A stretch of DNA of 64,000 nt from Thysanoteuthis rhombus (lineage: Eukaryota > Mollusca > Cephalopoda > Oegopsida > Thysanoteuthidae), in NCBI GenBank assembly GCA_963457665.1, contig OY735209.1, positions 57,798,519 through 57,862,518 on the forward strand, in the 5' to 3' direction. Under the pieces are notes generated by a model. The model saw nothing but the letters and a program-made list of their open reading frames with translations, did not search any database and had not been told where the DNA came from. The translations under genes were made by a program, and so were the position numbers. Positions 23,519 through 34,330 of this stretch are shown one piece after another. The stretch's first letter is position 1; every line of letters begins with the position of its first letter.

Positions 23519-23790
23519 AGGGTAAGTCCAAAGTAATAACGCAATGGGAAGTGTCTCGGATTGTCACAAAAAAAACCCGCCCTCTGCAACAAAAGTATAT
23601 TTGAGGAGGTTCATCGAGTTGACATGTCAAAACCATCTTGAGGCCGAATTCTCTGACATCTTGTAAAGTTTGTCTGGCCTGATATTTGACCACCATTGAA
23701 GCGTAGTCATAAGATGAAACATCTGGAAGTATTTGACAATTGAATTCCACTGTCCAAGAATTTAAAAAGGAAAAACGTATTTGCATAATA
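23519..23790 (+). pseudogene. Tc1-like transposase remnant (right half of the split element)
   Basis: The frame continues from the left half across the insertion (GKSKVITQWEVSRIV, then KTRPLQQKYI) before a stop. This matches the spacer region after the HTH in Tc1-like proteins. It decays quickly afterwards. Confidence 0.5.
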
Positions 23791-25356
23791 ATTTGACACG
23801 CCCACTACATCGCTTTTTCCACTACCAAGGCTAAATCAACTGCGTCAAATAGAAGATGAGGAAAGAAAAATAATCCACAAAAATATTGTCTTTCATGGGG
23901 TTCTTAAAAGATAAAGGCATTTTGAATAGAGAGTACATAAATTAGTGTTTGGATAAGGGGTTCTTCTTAACTTCAACTGGATGAGCCATTACTTGATAAT
24001 ATAAATAATGATTGTTTTTCTCTGCTGTTAAAATACTGGAATTATATTGTGTTCTGTTCCAAAAAAGAAAAAAAAAAACATCATGAAGTAACATTAAATC
24101 GTAATTGAGGCCAAGATCTCAAGAATAATGATATAGTAGTTACATGCATTTTAATTAGATAGAATGAGTGAGTAAATAAGGCGGGTTATCAGTGTAACAT
24201 CTTCTGTAAGCTGATATCAAGATTCGGAAATCTAACTTGATCCTCTAGAAAAAAAAAATTAATATGGTTTTCAACTTTTACTAGTAATATGAATCTTTAC
24301 CCCAAAACAACTAGATAAATTAAGATGATAGTAAATAGTAGTCAAAAGTTAATAAAAATGCGTTACAATACTCAATCTAATAAAAAAAAAAATTCTCATA
24401 TACCCTGATTTGACTGAAAATGAGATCAGTCAAAAAATTGAAACTCTATTGTAGATTCCCTTGTAGCATGAAATGGATTACTGTTGTTCATTAGTTTTAT
24501 ATGCAATTTAAAAAAAATACAATCATAACTTTGAAATATCACAAGTTGAGCAATTGTAAATCAGGGAATAATTGTAATTACTTCCAACTTTATTTGAAAG
24601 AAAAGATGACCTGATTTTTGCCCGCTGATACATTTAGAAAAGCAATGGGTGGGGGTGAAAGGCTTTCACTATGAATAGGTTCGAACAACAGGTGTGTGTG
24701 TGTGTGTTGCTACTACTACTAATCCAGTTTTGTAACACTTTTTTCTCATTAATATGAGACAAAAAACGGTGAAAACTTATATAAGAATTATTTTTATTGT
24801 ATGAAATCTTTAAACCATACATAAGAATAATAAGAATTTTCTAATAGGCAAATGATTTGTTTCTAATTTTTAAACCAAGAGATTGGATGGAAATGACTAT
24901 TGATGAACTTGAATGACCTCCAAGGTCAACCTCACATAACATATGTCACAAGTTGATGTTCTGTCATTGCCAAATATCAAGTCATATATATAAATATTAC
25001 ATCATATTCCACATATAACACTATGACTATGAGCACCAAAACTAGATCTGTAAAAGTATATACTTTATACATCCATTTGTCCAGCTATAACAGCCTATTC
25101 AAGCACTATAACAAACTTCAACAACTTTAATATAAGTATTAAACATTAACAATATGGATATTCAATATGAAAATTCTGTACAAATCTAACTCACTCTCAA
25201 ATTCAAATTTAGATTGATTTGAACAATCAAATGTTTTAACAAAAGAAACCGCTATAGATCACCAAGCATATTTTTGTTACTACTTTTAACATTTCTTCTA
25301 CAGCCTAAAGAATTCAACTTCATACACATCCCCATCACAAAGAAACTTGAAAACCT
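23791..25356. other. AT-rich DNA, possible 3' UTR of a minus-strand gene at its right end
   Basis: No gene recognised. A (TG)n run lies at about 24690-24706. If the candidate exon at 25357-25449 is real, 24790-25356 would be its 3' UTR. A minus-strand AATAAA (TTTATT at 24793-24798) is suitably placed. Confidence 0.35.
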
Positions 25357-25449
25357 TCAAATATGGGTTAAATGAGAATCTTCATTTGTCCACCTGCACA
25401 TATCAACACCAGTTAACTCTGCGAGAATCTCTTCAGAAATAACAATACC
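25357..25449 (-). CDS. Candidate terminal coding exon of an unidentified gene
   Basis: On the minus strand a very strong 3' splice site (TC-rich tract of about 30 nt ending TTTTTCAG) precedes 25449. An open frame of 30 codons follows, GIVISEEILAELTGVDMCRW then NEDSHLTHI and TGA. The wording looks protein-like but I do not recognise a family. Alternatives are an internal exon ending at CAG|GTGGAC, a RALGAPB leader exon, or chance. No partner exon was found to the right. Confidence 0.33.
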   Translation of the reverse strand, partial: GIVISEEILAELTGVDMCRWTNEDSHLTHI

Positions 25450-25799
25450 CTGAAAAAGAACAGAGAGATAAAAGAGGAGAGACCCAACTGATAGAGAAAG
25501 TTAGATAGAGCCTCACTAACAAGTGGAATTAAGACACTGAAGAGAAATGGAAAAAAAACACATTGAATTCACTATGACAAACTCTTTCTTTTTCCTTTCT
25601 CCCTCTAAGGATGACCAAACAATTGAAGCGTGTTAGGAAATATGTATGGAAAATGAAATAAAATCATTTTTTACACTCACTCCTGTCTGTATGTCTTCCA
25701 TATGTATACTTATATCTATCTATCTATCTAGCTGGATATCTCTCTCTCCATAAATATATATATATATAGAGAAATGAATGAATGAATGAATAGCTTGAA
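25450..25799. repeat. Short microsatellites (ATCT, TA, GAAT)
   Basis: TATC runs near 25709-25730, TA near 25756-25768 and GAAT near 25774-25792 lie in otherwise featureless DNA. Confidence 0.6.
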
Positions 25800-26290
25800 T
25801 TCATGAACAAAGATTGTTGGGATAGTTGTCTATAGCAATAGGACCATAGAAAGTGGGGCTTTTAATCCAAGAGTTTGCGACCTACGATCCACTGAGGTAG
25901 CATGAATAGGGGCAAAACTCCTGAGTAGGTTTGACTAGCGTGTCCTTCTCCTAGCAGATACACGCTAGTTATGGGGGGGGGGTCTTTTGCCTCTTCACGG
26001 GAGTGCTCCGATTATAAGGTTGACTGATGGTTAAATCACAGGATAAGAGCATTCCGTAGTAGGTAGATGCCTGAGCTGACTATAGAGTTCTACCGTCGAT
26101 TTGAAGGAGAATCAGGACATTATGGTACAGATCCCTAGTACAGTGCAGTTATCAGCAATTTTGAGCACAGACCCTGGACACTCCAATAGCAGCAGATGTG
26201 CGCTGACTCAAGAGGTCCTCTACTCTCTCAGTGGAGTGACCTGACATAATAGCAGTCTGAGCTCATTGGAGATCAGGGCAAAATCACACC
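25800..26290. repeat. Unclassified GC-richer segment, probably an interspersed repeat
   Basis: A block of about 490 bp is clearly richer in G and C than its flanks, with a G run at 25974-25981 and no frame of interest. The abrupt composition change suggests an inserted repeat, but ends and family are not evident. Confidence 0.35.
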
Positions 26291-26364
26291 CCAGAAAAAA
26301 ATAGAAAAATTTCCATACACATTGTATATTTCTGCTCTGTCTTGATTTGAATGGTACATCCTTT

Positions 26365-26403
26365 TATATATATATATATGTGTATATATATATATATATA
26401 TAT
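26365..26403. repeat. (TA)n microsatellite abutting a SINE
   Basis: Near-perfect TA repeat broken once by TGTG, directly followed by the SINE end GTCATCCACAGA. Confidence 0.9.
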
Positions 26404-26625
26404 GTCATCCACAGAAAGCTGTTTTGTTGTATTACAACTTCAGTGTGGCTATAGACAATCCATTATCCCATCCAGTACCATGAAGCAGGATTGAAACCTA
26501 CGTTTCAGACCCGGAGGCCAGTATCCTACTGCTGAGCCATGGAACTGGATGGTCAGTAAAGCTGAATTTAAGCGATATATTTATTTAGCTTAAATTCCCC
26601 ATCCACCAGATTGCTCTAATGGGTC
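26404..26625 (-). mobile_element. tRNA-derived SINE, family with (AT)n tail
   Basis: The minus-strand head has an A box in ATGGCTCAGCAGTAGG and a B box GGTTTCAATCC, with the phrase GGCCTCCGGGTCTGAA between them. The sequence before the head (AATTTAAGC...AAATTCAGC) is shared with the copy at 56641. The 3' end reads TCTGTGGATGAC and runs into (AT)n. Copies are at 54365-54544 (+) and 56641-56855 (-). Confidence 0.75.
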
Positions 26626-26654
26626 ATCCTCCATCAACTTCGAAAGCAAGGTAA

Positions 26655-26760
26655 GGAGAAAAAATATTTTGCTTTCAGTTGGATTCGATCCTAAAATCTA
26701 GAATAACACCGCATACCACTGCACCACAGATACAGTACTAATATTTACGATTTATGCATA
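26655..26760 (-). mobile_element. tRNA-like SINE fragment
   Basis: The minus strand has GGTGCAGTGGTATGCGG (A box) and GGATCGAATCC (B box) at normal spacing, with no mature tRNA fold evident. It is followed by DNA leading to a long (AT)n run. Confidence 0.55.
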
Positions 26761-26781
26761 ATTATTGATGATTGGTCGGAC

Positions 26782-26783
<2 letters not shown>

Positions 26784-26831
<48 letters not shown>
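26784..26831. repeat. (AT)n microsatellite
   Basis: 24 uninterrupted AT units. Confidence 0.95.
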
Positions 26832-26834
<3 letters not shown>

Positions 26835-27624
26835 TGAAAGCTTTACAGCTTTCAACAGACATTAAATTTTTTTTTACTGCAAGTCTATACATTGGATAAG
26901 TATATATATACTGTTAGATTCATGTGTCTCCTGGAATAATCAATTATATAGTTTTTGGTAATAAAAATGTCATTAAAAAAATCATCTGTGGTAGAGTACT
27001 AAATGACTATTTATAATAAAAGCAAAATTTCAGAATCCGTTAGAGTGAATATTATCAAATTAGTAACAAAAAACTTGGGAAAAAGTTCTTAATACAGTAT
27101 TTCCATGTTATAGCATTTCATTAGGAGAACAAATTCACCTCTCCTTAAATTGAGATAGGTTGAAAACTTTCTCCCTTCCTAGATAGGAAATATTTTTTGG
27201 AGAGAGGTGTATGACATGGAGTTTCGTATTTCATATGTGGAATGTATTTTGTATTCATGTGGTGGTTGTAAAAATTGAAGTATCGTGAAAACGAAGCTTA
27301 TGGGACAAAGTATTTAATAAAAAACTTATTATGGTGGTTTGGAGATTTGGCTACATGGGTAAGAAAGAGGGGGCTACGAATGTTTCTGTGGTTTGAGATT
27401 TTCGGTTGTGTGTGTATTCAGTTCAATTCCGTTTAGATTTTAATTAATTCAAGTTTATTTTTACTTTAGATTTTTCAACATATATCAGTATCCCCTTATC
27501 TTTATTTTTCTAACAATTTAAAAAAATATGTATTGTTATTATCTTATCATCTTAGTTTTGGTTCAAGTTTCAAAACTATATCAGTATAGACTTAGTTGGA
27601 GTTTTATATATATGTGTGTACGTG

Positions 27625-27628
<4 letters not shown>
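26832..27628. other. Noncoding DNA
   Basis: AT-rich, nothing recognised. Confidence 0.5.

Positions 27629-27668
<40 letters not shown>
27629..27668. repeat. (TG)n microsatellite
   Basis: 20 perfect TG units. A (CT)n tract follows at 27844-27890. Confidence 0.95.
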
Positions 27669-27669
<1 letters not shown>

Positions 27670-27840
27670 CTTTGATTATTCAATATTTGATTAACAAACC
27701 AGAAATTATTATGATTGTGTTATCATTTCAATATGTTGAAAATAATATGAATAAACATCAAAATACTTACAAAATCAACAGCACACCCTTTCTGTTAATC
27801 AAATATTGATTATCTATGATCCAGTTTTTAGTGTTACTTC

Positions 27841-27873
<33 letters not shown>

Positions 27874-28099
27874 TCTCTTTCTTATGGAGGAAAAGAATGT
27901 AAAAAATTGTAAGCTCGTTAATCAACGTTTTCTAATGATCTCCAGTATTAAATGACACACATTGACAGTAGAAAAATAATTTAAAGGCTCTTGTATACTT
28001 TTAACCTTGATAGCTATGATATTCATGATCAACTCATCAGTACCACTGCTCTAAAAGCAAAATCAACCCTTAAGACCTTAATGGTTAATAAATTTATTT
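27669..28099. other. Noncoding DNA with (CT)n tract
   Basis: No gene. The CT-rich tract at 27844-27890 is a microsatellite. Confidence 0.5.
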
Positions 28100-28870
28100 T
28101 TCTCTGCCAACAAAGTTAGAAGAGTCATATGCATTCACTCATGCCTGTGTCCACACTGTAATGACTTGAACTACAAGGAAACCATGAAAAAAATAAAAAA
28201 GACAAACCTGCCTGTTTTTCTAATGTGGAAATAGTTGCAGATTTGTTCATTCGTTTCAATTGTCTATTTCTTCTTATTGTCAGGGTAGGTTAGAAGCTTT
28301 AGTGCTTTTTAGTCAATGAGAAAACAGGAAAGAAATAGCATGGGAGTGTAGATAGTTTTTAGTCATCAACTCATTTTCCAGACATGGCAGTAATTTTGGA
28401 GATGCTGTAGATACGACTGGTCTAAAAATATGGCAAATCACAACCACCAACATTGGCACAAATTTCTGGACACTGTTACCTCAAGGTCAACTATCAAGAC
28501 AAGATCTAAAATAGTACAAGCTACCCTTGATGTCTAGCAAGTTGTAACATGCATAATATCTCCCAAAGTTCTCAATGAATATCAATGACCTTTTGTCATA
28601 TGGTGGACCATAGTCTGAGGATAAATTGGTGAAGCTTTAGGTGGATCAAGGAATTTTTTTTCAATTGAGAAATATTTTTCACTTTTCATACATTTTATAT
28701 GCATTGCTCGTGATTGTCCACACAATATCTCCCCAAGTTTTCAATGATATTTTGTAAAGGGAGGATCATAGGCTATGGAAGGAGAGATTAAATTCTAAGG
28801 CAGATGCAGGAATTTCTTTTGACTGAAAGATATTTTTCATATATTTAGACAATTGTCTGAAATAAGGAAG
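28100..28870 (+). repeat. Degenerate tandem repeat, unit about 160-170 bp
   Basis: Two well aligned units start with ATATCTCCCAAAGTT (about 28557) and ATATCTCCCCAAGTT (about 28724). Each then carries TTTTGT, a GGATCATAG-like block and AGGAATTT...AATATTTTTCA. The head CTCTGCCAACAAAGTT (28105) matches that at 21711, so the two loci belong to one family. Confidence 0.6.
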
Positions 28871-28923
28871 TCCAAAACACAGTTACCTGCCCTGCATCGT
28901 GGCTATATATGAAATGATATTCA

Positions 28924-29130
28924 TTTAGGAATCGCAAGGTGGCTGAATGGATAGCAGTATGGAGAATGGAAGGAGAGAGCAGAGTTCAAACTCTGGCCAA
29001 GATAGTTTGTGTTCACTTTGCACTAATGCCCTTTGGAAAAGCATGAATCCTCCCCCTGCTATGGGTTAAATAGCATTGGGTGAAGTAAACAACACCACTA
29101 CGGTTGCTCGCTAACTGTAAATCTAATTTG
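28924..29130 (+). mobile_element. tRNA-derived SINE, GTTCACTTTGCACTAATGC family
   Basis: The A box lies in GGTGGCTGAATGGATAGC and the B box in AGTTCAAACTC. The body TTGTGTTCACTTTGCACTAA then GCCCTTTGGAAAAGCATGAA recurs at 34085, 39200, 53310 and 59560 with changes. It is the most complete copy of the family in this window. Confidence 0.75.
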
Positions 29131-29459
29131 CATATTACGAACGGTCCAGGTAAATAACAAGGTGATATGTGGAGCCCAAGTAGGTACGACTGAAGCAGTA
29201 GCCAGCAGGAGGGCACAACTTACTAATCATATAGTATGGTTTTGGCTTTCTAATTATGTCTGTACAGAGAATATGGAAAGTCATTAAATTCAGAAAATTT
29301 CCAGTGATAACAATTATCAACAGGATATGATGAGACAGAATTTTCATGTCATTTTCAGTCTCTATTTCTTGGAAAAGTAATTTGAAAAAACAATGAGTAC
29401 ATTTTTTGCGAAAAGGGTAGATAACTCCAGATAGACAAGGTTTCATAATCGAATTTAGA

Positions 29460-30171
29460 GAGCGTTACAAAAGGGAGATAACTCTTCGGCCTGCTGTCAA
29501 ATGTGACGTGTACGTCGGTAAGTGTTGGGGCACTTTATGGATCCGACGTTTTTTCAACTGACTCACTATTGTTTTCTTATCTTTTAGAATGTCATAAAGA
29601 ACCCTGCCCCAACGACTTTCACTTTAAAAACTACCACAATTATCAAGAAAAAAACCGGAAACTACTCTGGGAACGGTTCTACCACACAACGATACTGACA
29701 GTTCGTGTTACTGGAACACCTCGGTCACCATAAACACAACTTGAAACGGAAGGGAACGTCATATGTGAGTCAATATTGTCAGTAACTCAGGGGTCTCTAC
29801 TGTTGATGTATTTTTGATATCACGTCTTTATGTTTCTTATATTATTTGTTGATGTATCAAAAGTGATTTGGCAAGATGGGATATCTACATGTATCACAGA
29901 CTTCCTTCTTCTAAGGTAAGTTTCGAGGTTGTTGGCGATTAAATTCACACCATCCTACTAGTTTTGATGTAATGTGAATGAGTTCACTACAGAAACTTGA
30001 AAAGTAAAGGCCTTCTCAGTTTCATTTTGAAAACATCTTGCTGTAACACGTTACAAAAGTGATTTCAAATACTGATAATCTAATTCAGATACTTTTACTG
30101 AAAGTAAATATACCACGAAGTAGAGGAACTCTTTTTTGCCCATCTGTCGTTCGGATATAAATTATTTAATC
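29460..30171 (+). promoter_or_regulatory. STX5: Probable STX5 promoter / 5' leader region
   Basis: CpGs are visibly more frequent from 29460 to 29760 than in the flanks, which fits a housekeeping promoter. Two consensus donors on the plus strand, CG|GTAAGT after 29517 and AAG|GTAAGT after 29915, could end noncoding leader exons. A usable acceptor (CTAATTCAG) ends at 30088, shortly before the ATG. Exon choice is inferred. Confidence 0.4.
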
Positions 30172-31080
30172 ATGACGTGCCGGGATCGGACTACTGAATT
30201 TCTGTCAGCTGTCAAGTCGATTCGATCTCGACAAAATAATGGTGTTGTTGTTGCGAAACCGCAGTTAGAGAAAAGCCACTCACAACAAAGGGGAGAGTTC
30301 ACACACAAGGCCAAATTGATTGGTCGTGACTTGGCCAATACATACGCCAAATTAGAAAAGCTTACCATGCTGGCTAAGCGTAAATCACTGTTCGATGATA
30401 AGCCAGCAGAAATTCAAGATTTAACTTACATCATTAAACAAGATATTGGCTCCCTGAACAAACAGATTGCTGAGTTGCAGGAAGTTGCTCGTAACCAACG
30501 CCACCAAAATGGTCGGCACCAACAGACCCACTCAAATTCTGTTGTGGTTGCTCTGCAATCCAAGTTGGCAACAATGTCAAACAAATTCAAAACCGTCTTG
30601 GAGGTTCGGACTGAGAATCTGAAACAACAGAAATCCCGTCGTGAGCAATTTTCCCAATCTGCAGTGTTGCCCTTAACAGCAATGTCTCACGAGAACTCGG
30701 TTCTCTTGAACGATTCTGGTCGTCGAGACACAGCTATCGATATGGACTATCCGGATCACCGGCAGAGGCAGGATCAGATCCAGTTAATTGATGAACAGGA
30801 TGCTTATATCCAAAGCCGGGCTGAGACTATGCAGAATATTGAATCAACAATTGTGGAGTTGGGCACTGTCTTCCAAAGATTGGCATCTATGGTAAAAGAA
30901 CAAGAGGAAATGGTTCACAGAATTGACTCCAATGTAGAGGATACTGAACTGAACATTGAAATGGCCCATGGTGAAATATTAAAGTACTTTCAGTCGGTTA
31001 CATCCAACCGATGGTTGATGCTCAAGATTTTTGGTGTTCTGATTGTGTTTTTTATCATCTTTGTTGTTTTCATGGCTTAA
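30172..31080 (+). CDS. STX5: Syntaxin-5 (Golgi/ER Qa-SNARE)
   Basis: Complete 302-residue frame. Syntaxin-5 is the Qa-SNARE for ER-to-Golgi and intra-Golgi fusion. The N-terminus MTCRDRTTEFLSA carries the DRT.EF peptide that binds Sly1/SCFD1 in this family. A Habc-like helical region covers about 45-150 (NTYAKLEKLTMLAKRKSLFD), the SNARE motif 204-266 with zero-layer Gln244 in VKEQEEM, and a tail anchor 281-301 ends in MA. Length equals the short human form (start at its internal Met). The ATG at 30172 is chosen because homology starts there; the frame is open 12 codons further without another ATG. The whole frame is a single exon, whereas vertebrate STX5 is split, so it is either a natively intronless locus or an intact retrocopy. 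Confidence 0.97.
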   Translation: MTCRDRTTEFLSAVKSIRSRQNNGVVVAKPQLEKSHSQQRGEFTHKAKLIGRDLANTYAKLEKLTMLAKRKSLFDDKPAEIQDLTYIIKQDIGSLNKQIAELQEVARNQRHQNGRHQQTHSNSVVVALQSKLATMSNKFKTVLEVRTENLKQQKSRREQFSQSAVLPLTAMSHENSVLLNDSGRRDTAIDMDYPDHRQRQDQIQLIDEQDAYIQSRAETMQNIESTIVELGTVFQRLASMVKEQEEMVHRIDSNVEDTELNIEMAHGEILKYFQSVTSNRWLMLKIFGVLIVFFIIFVVFMA

Positions 31081-31301
31081 TATTCAACATGTTTAGCCAA
31101 TATCAGTCTAACAATGATGATGTTTCTTCGTTTCTTTGGAAAACCCTTAATTTTTTTTTTTTTTTTTTTGTGTATATTTGAACTGTAACTAAAGAAGACA
31201 TTATTTTGGGACCAGATGAAAGCAATGAATTTGTAATTTAAAAGAAAAAGGAAACATTAATAAAAAGTTTCAATATGTATAATGATGAAATGTATAATAA
31301 A
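31081..31301 (+). terminator. STX5: STX5 3' UTR with poly(A) signals
   Basis: AATAAA occurs at 31259-31264 and 31296-31301, about 180-220 bp after the stop and after a poly-T stretch. The second lies within TATAATAAACAG. Either could be used; no transcript evidence is available. Confidence 0.55.
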
Positions 31302-34084
31302 CAGTTCTTATTTTAAAACAATGAATTATAAAAAAAAACAAAACAAAAAGCAAAATTATCAAAACCCAAGTAGTGAACTGTTCACTAATTAGACAGACAT
31401 GAAAACCAAAATATAACTGGTTTTTGTTCTTATTTTTTTCAATTTTTTTTCTAATTCAGAATTCTCTGATATTATTGGCTTTTTTTTATTTGGGTAAATT
31501 TCTAAATTCTACATGCGACACAAAATTCAACTTTCTTTTCTCCATTTGACAAGCAATGTCACCTGAGTATGTATACACAATCACACACTCAATTGTATGT
31601 ACAAATAATGTATATATGTATGTAATTATTTTGAACTAATAATGTCTCGGATACCTTGAAATGTGATCAGATTCCATAAATAAATTTGATGAGTTTTGCT
31701 CCATCTGTGACATGAAAGAGTTTTTGGGAAGCATTAAAAGGGCAAGTGTTTTTTTTTTTTATTTTTTATTATTGTAGGTATGAACAAAAATTTTTAGCAT
31801 GAAAACTTCACCAGATTTTAAAATCATAATTGAAATTTTAAATTCCATTGATGAAATTTTTTTTTTTTTCTAGCTCAAATTTTTGTTTGATGAAGAAGAA
31901 ACATGTTTTCATTAATTATAACATAGAGTTCAACTTTTACAAAGTCAATGTTTCCTATATTCAGCAAAAAGTCAATAATGATGCCTTTTTCGATGATTGT
32001 ATCAAAAAAATTTTTAATTAAAAATTCAACAAAATATAGAAATATTGTCAAGTACAGATGATTTTAGAGAAAATACTCCGTTTTATCATTGGTTAATTAA
32101 ACTGTGCTAAAAATGTCCTATATTTTGCATTAAGAAAATGAAAAATTAATTTTCAACATTTTCACTCAGCATGTGTCAAAGGTAGTTATCGATGTTTATA
32201 ACTGAGCATTGAAAGACAGGATAATTGCTGTTGACATTTGAGACAAAGGGGACATTATCCAGAACACAGTAAACAAATATTTGATTGGGAAAAATAATGA
32301 TTCGAATTCACTCACAGCTATACTGTGCAAAATAATGCGGTGTTGTCTGAGTTGATGATGTGCAGCTCCCATTATTTGAAATATCGGTCATTTTACATGA
32401 ACAGAAAATAATGTAAATATTTTTTCATCATTTTGCTATGGTTAGTTATTCATTCTTATTATAATATTTTTTATACAAGTTTCAGGTGGAGCACAATATA
32501 GAGAGAATAAAGAATATAGATTTTCAAAAAAATCAAATTAATAAAAAAAAGATGATGAAAAATCATGATTACAAATTTTTCTTCCAGATCAAGAAACCAA
32601 AATCATAAATAATTGAATAAAACTAAAAATTTGCCAAGAAGAAAAATTATTTTACTTAATTTCCCTGTTTTTTAAACCTCGAAGTAAGAGCTCTGGTTTG
32701 AGCAGTTCCAGAATATTTTTCTAAAAGATGTAAACATTATTGATATCTTGGGATTTATCTGTAAAATGTGTAAGAATTAATGAAAGCATGAATATAGAAA
32801 TAGAATAAATCATCAAATTAATGAAAGATGGGGCGGGAATCATATTAAAAAGAAATTTGGAAAAGAAAATTCTCTTTAAAAAAGTTTGTCCTTTAATAAA
32901 TAAATATTGAAAATTTCATTATAATATGCTGATTTTTTTTTTTTGTCAGCTTTCTAAATTTCTCAGGTGTCGATTTCACACTGAAAATTTTTGTTAATTT
33001 TGTTCATACCTACTTCTATTGTATGATTTATTGATTAATGATCAACTATTTTTGAGGAATTAAAATTTATTTATCATTTTAGCCAAATTTCAAAGTTTCT
33101 TATGATTGTTTGTTTCAAATACTGCAAAAAGTAACCAACAAATTTTCACTATGAGTTGATTACTTCAGTTGTGTATATTACCTATGAATGTGTGAAGGCA
33201 CTTGAACTGGTGCAATCAAGTGATAACATATTTATACAGGTTTCTCCGGCTCCCTGAAATTGTGTGTTCCTATAAAACCTTCCATAAATTGATATAGTGT
33301 AAAGTGAAAAAGCAAGTACCATTAATTTCTATGGGAAAACTTTTGAGTATCCCTAGCACCCCCAATATAACCTATGTCTGTTAGTTTTATCGTAAGCATA
33401 ACACCGTCACAAGTTCTCTGATGCTTTTCTCATATCTTTGGACACATCTCGTTTATGGATGCACAAAATAAATAGAGATAAAGCGCAGATGTTCACAGAC
33501 ATTAAAAGCTGTGACGGCTTGAGCTCTTTTATGAAAGCAAAGTTGCTAAAAGCTAACTTTCTTAAAGTGAAGGAATACCATTATCTTAATAATTAAAAAA
33601 TCCTCCATTTTTTAAAATTTGTTCTGTCTTTCACAGTTTCTCCACTCATGGGGAAAAATGCAGTCTGTCAATGTTTTAATAATCGATAAATTTTTCTTGT
33701 TTTTCTCCTCAGAACTCAAATTCTCATTTTTTCTGTTTGGGGAAAAAAATAAAATAAAGATGTGTTTGCTAACTTGTCTCAAAGTGACGGGCCAGAAATG
33801 AGCAAAGACTTACCCCAAGATGTATTCAACCCCCTTGTGAGAAAGTGCTTATATAGCAAATCAAAATTGTCAGAAGGTCATGTATCAAAAAGCTGGTTTT
33901 GTGAAATCTAAAATTGGGAGAAAACAATATCATTGACATATGGTTGATTCTCCTAGTTATGTTTCTCTGTTACAGTATTTTGATGTAAGTTTGTGTATGC
34001 TATCTGCATTATGTTTTAACTTTCTCTCTTGCCTCTTCATGTTTTTGTTCATTCTTGTAAACTCCTAATGGTGCATAGGGTCAC
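31302..34084. other. AT-rich intergenic DNA
   Basis: 2.8 kb with many poly-T/poly-A runs and no recognised gene or transposase. Short frames have no family resemblance. Confidence 0.6.
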
Positions 34085-34330
34085 AAGCACATTGGTGTGG
34101 TTTCAGTCGTAAGTAGGTGTTTCACAGGGTGGAGTTGCTAGCCCTATGCCCAACCGTCCTCCTCCTTTACCTGGGCTTGAAACCATCTATGACTGCCAAG
34201 CTGTTGTGTTTTTTTTTTCTGTCTGTAACCTTCTCTTGGATGGACTGCCTTATAGGGCTAAAGGGCTCCAACTGTCAAGGGGTGGAGGGGTAAATAGATC
34301 CATGCCTTTCCCAAGCATATTATTGTGAAG
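34085..34330 (-). mobile_element. SINE body copy (GTTCACTTTGCACTAATGC family, diverged)
   Basis: The minus strand reads CTTGGGAAAGGCATGGATC, then CAGTTGGAGCCCTTTAGCCC and CTCCACCCTGTGAAA. These words recur at 39200-39390. The tRNA head is not obvious. Confidence 0.5.

Noticed and set aside
28020-28050. CTGATGAG on the minus strand as a hammerhead core
   Set aside because: No GAAA box or stem II follows at the right distance.
30136-30171. Upstream extension of the STX5 frame by 12 codons
   Set aside because: It begins at TTG, not ATG, and homology starts at the ATG at 30172.
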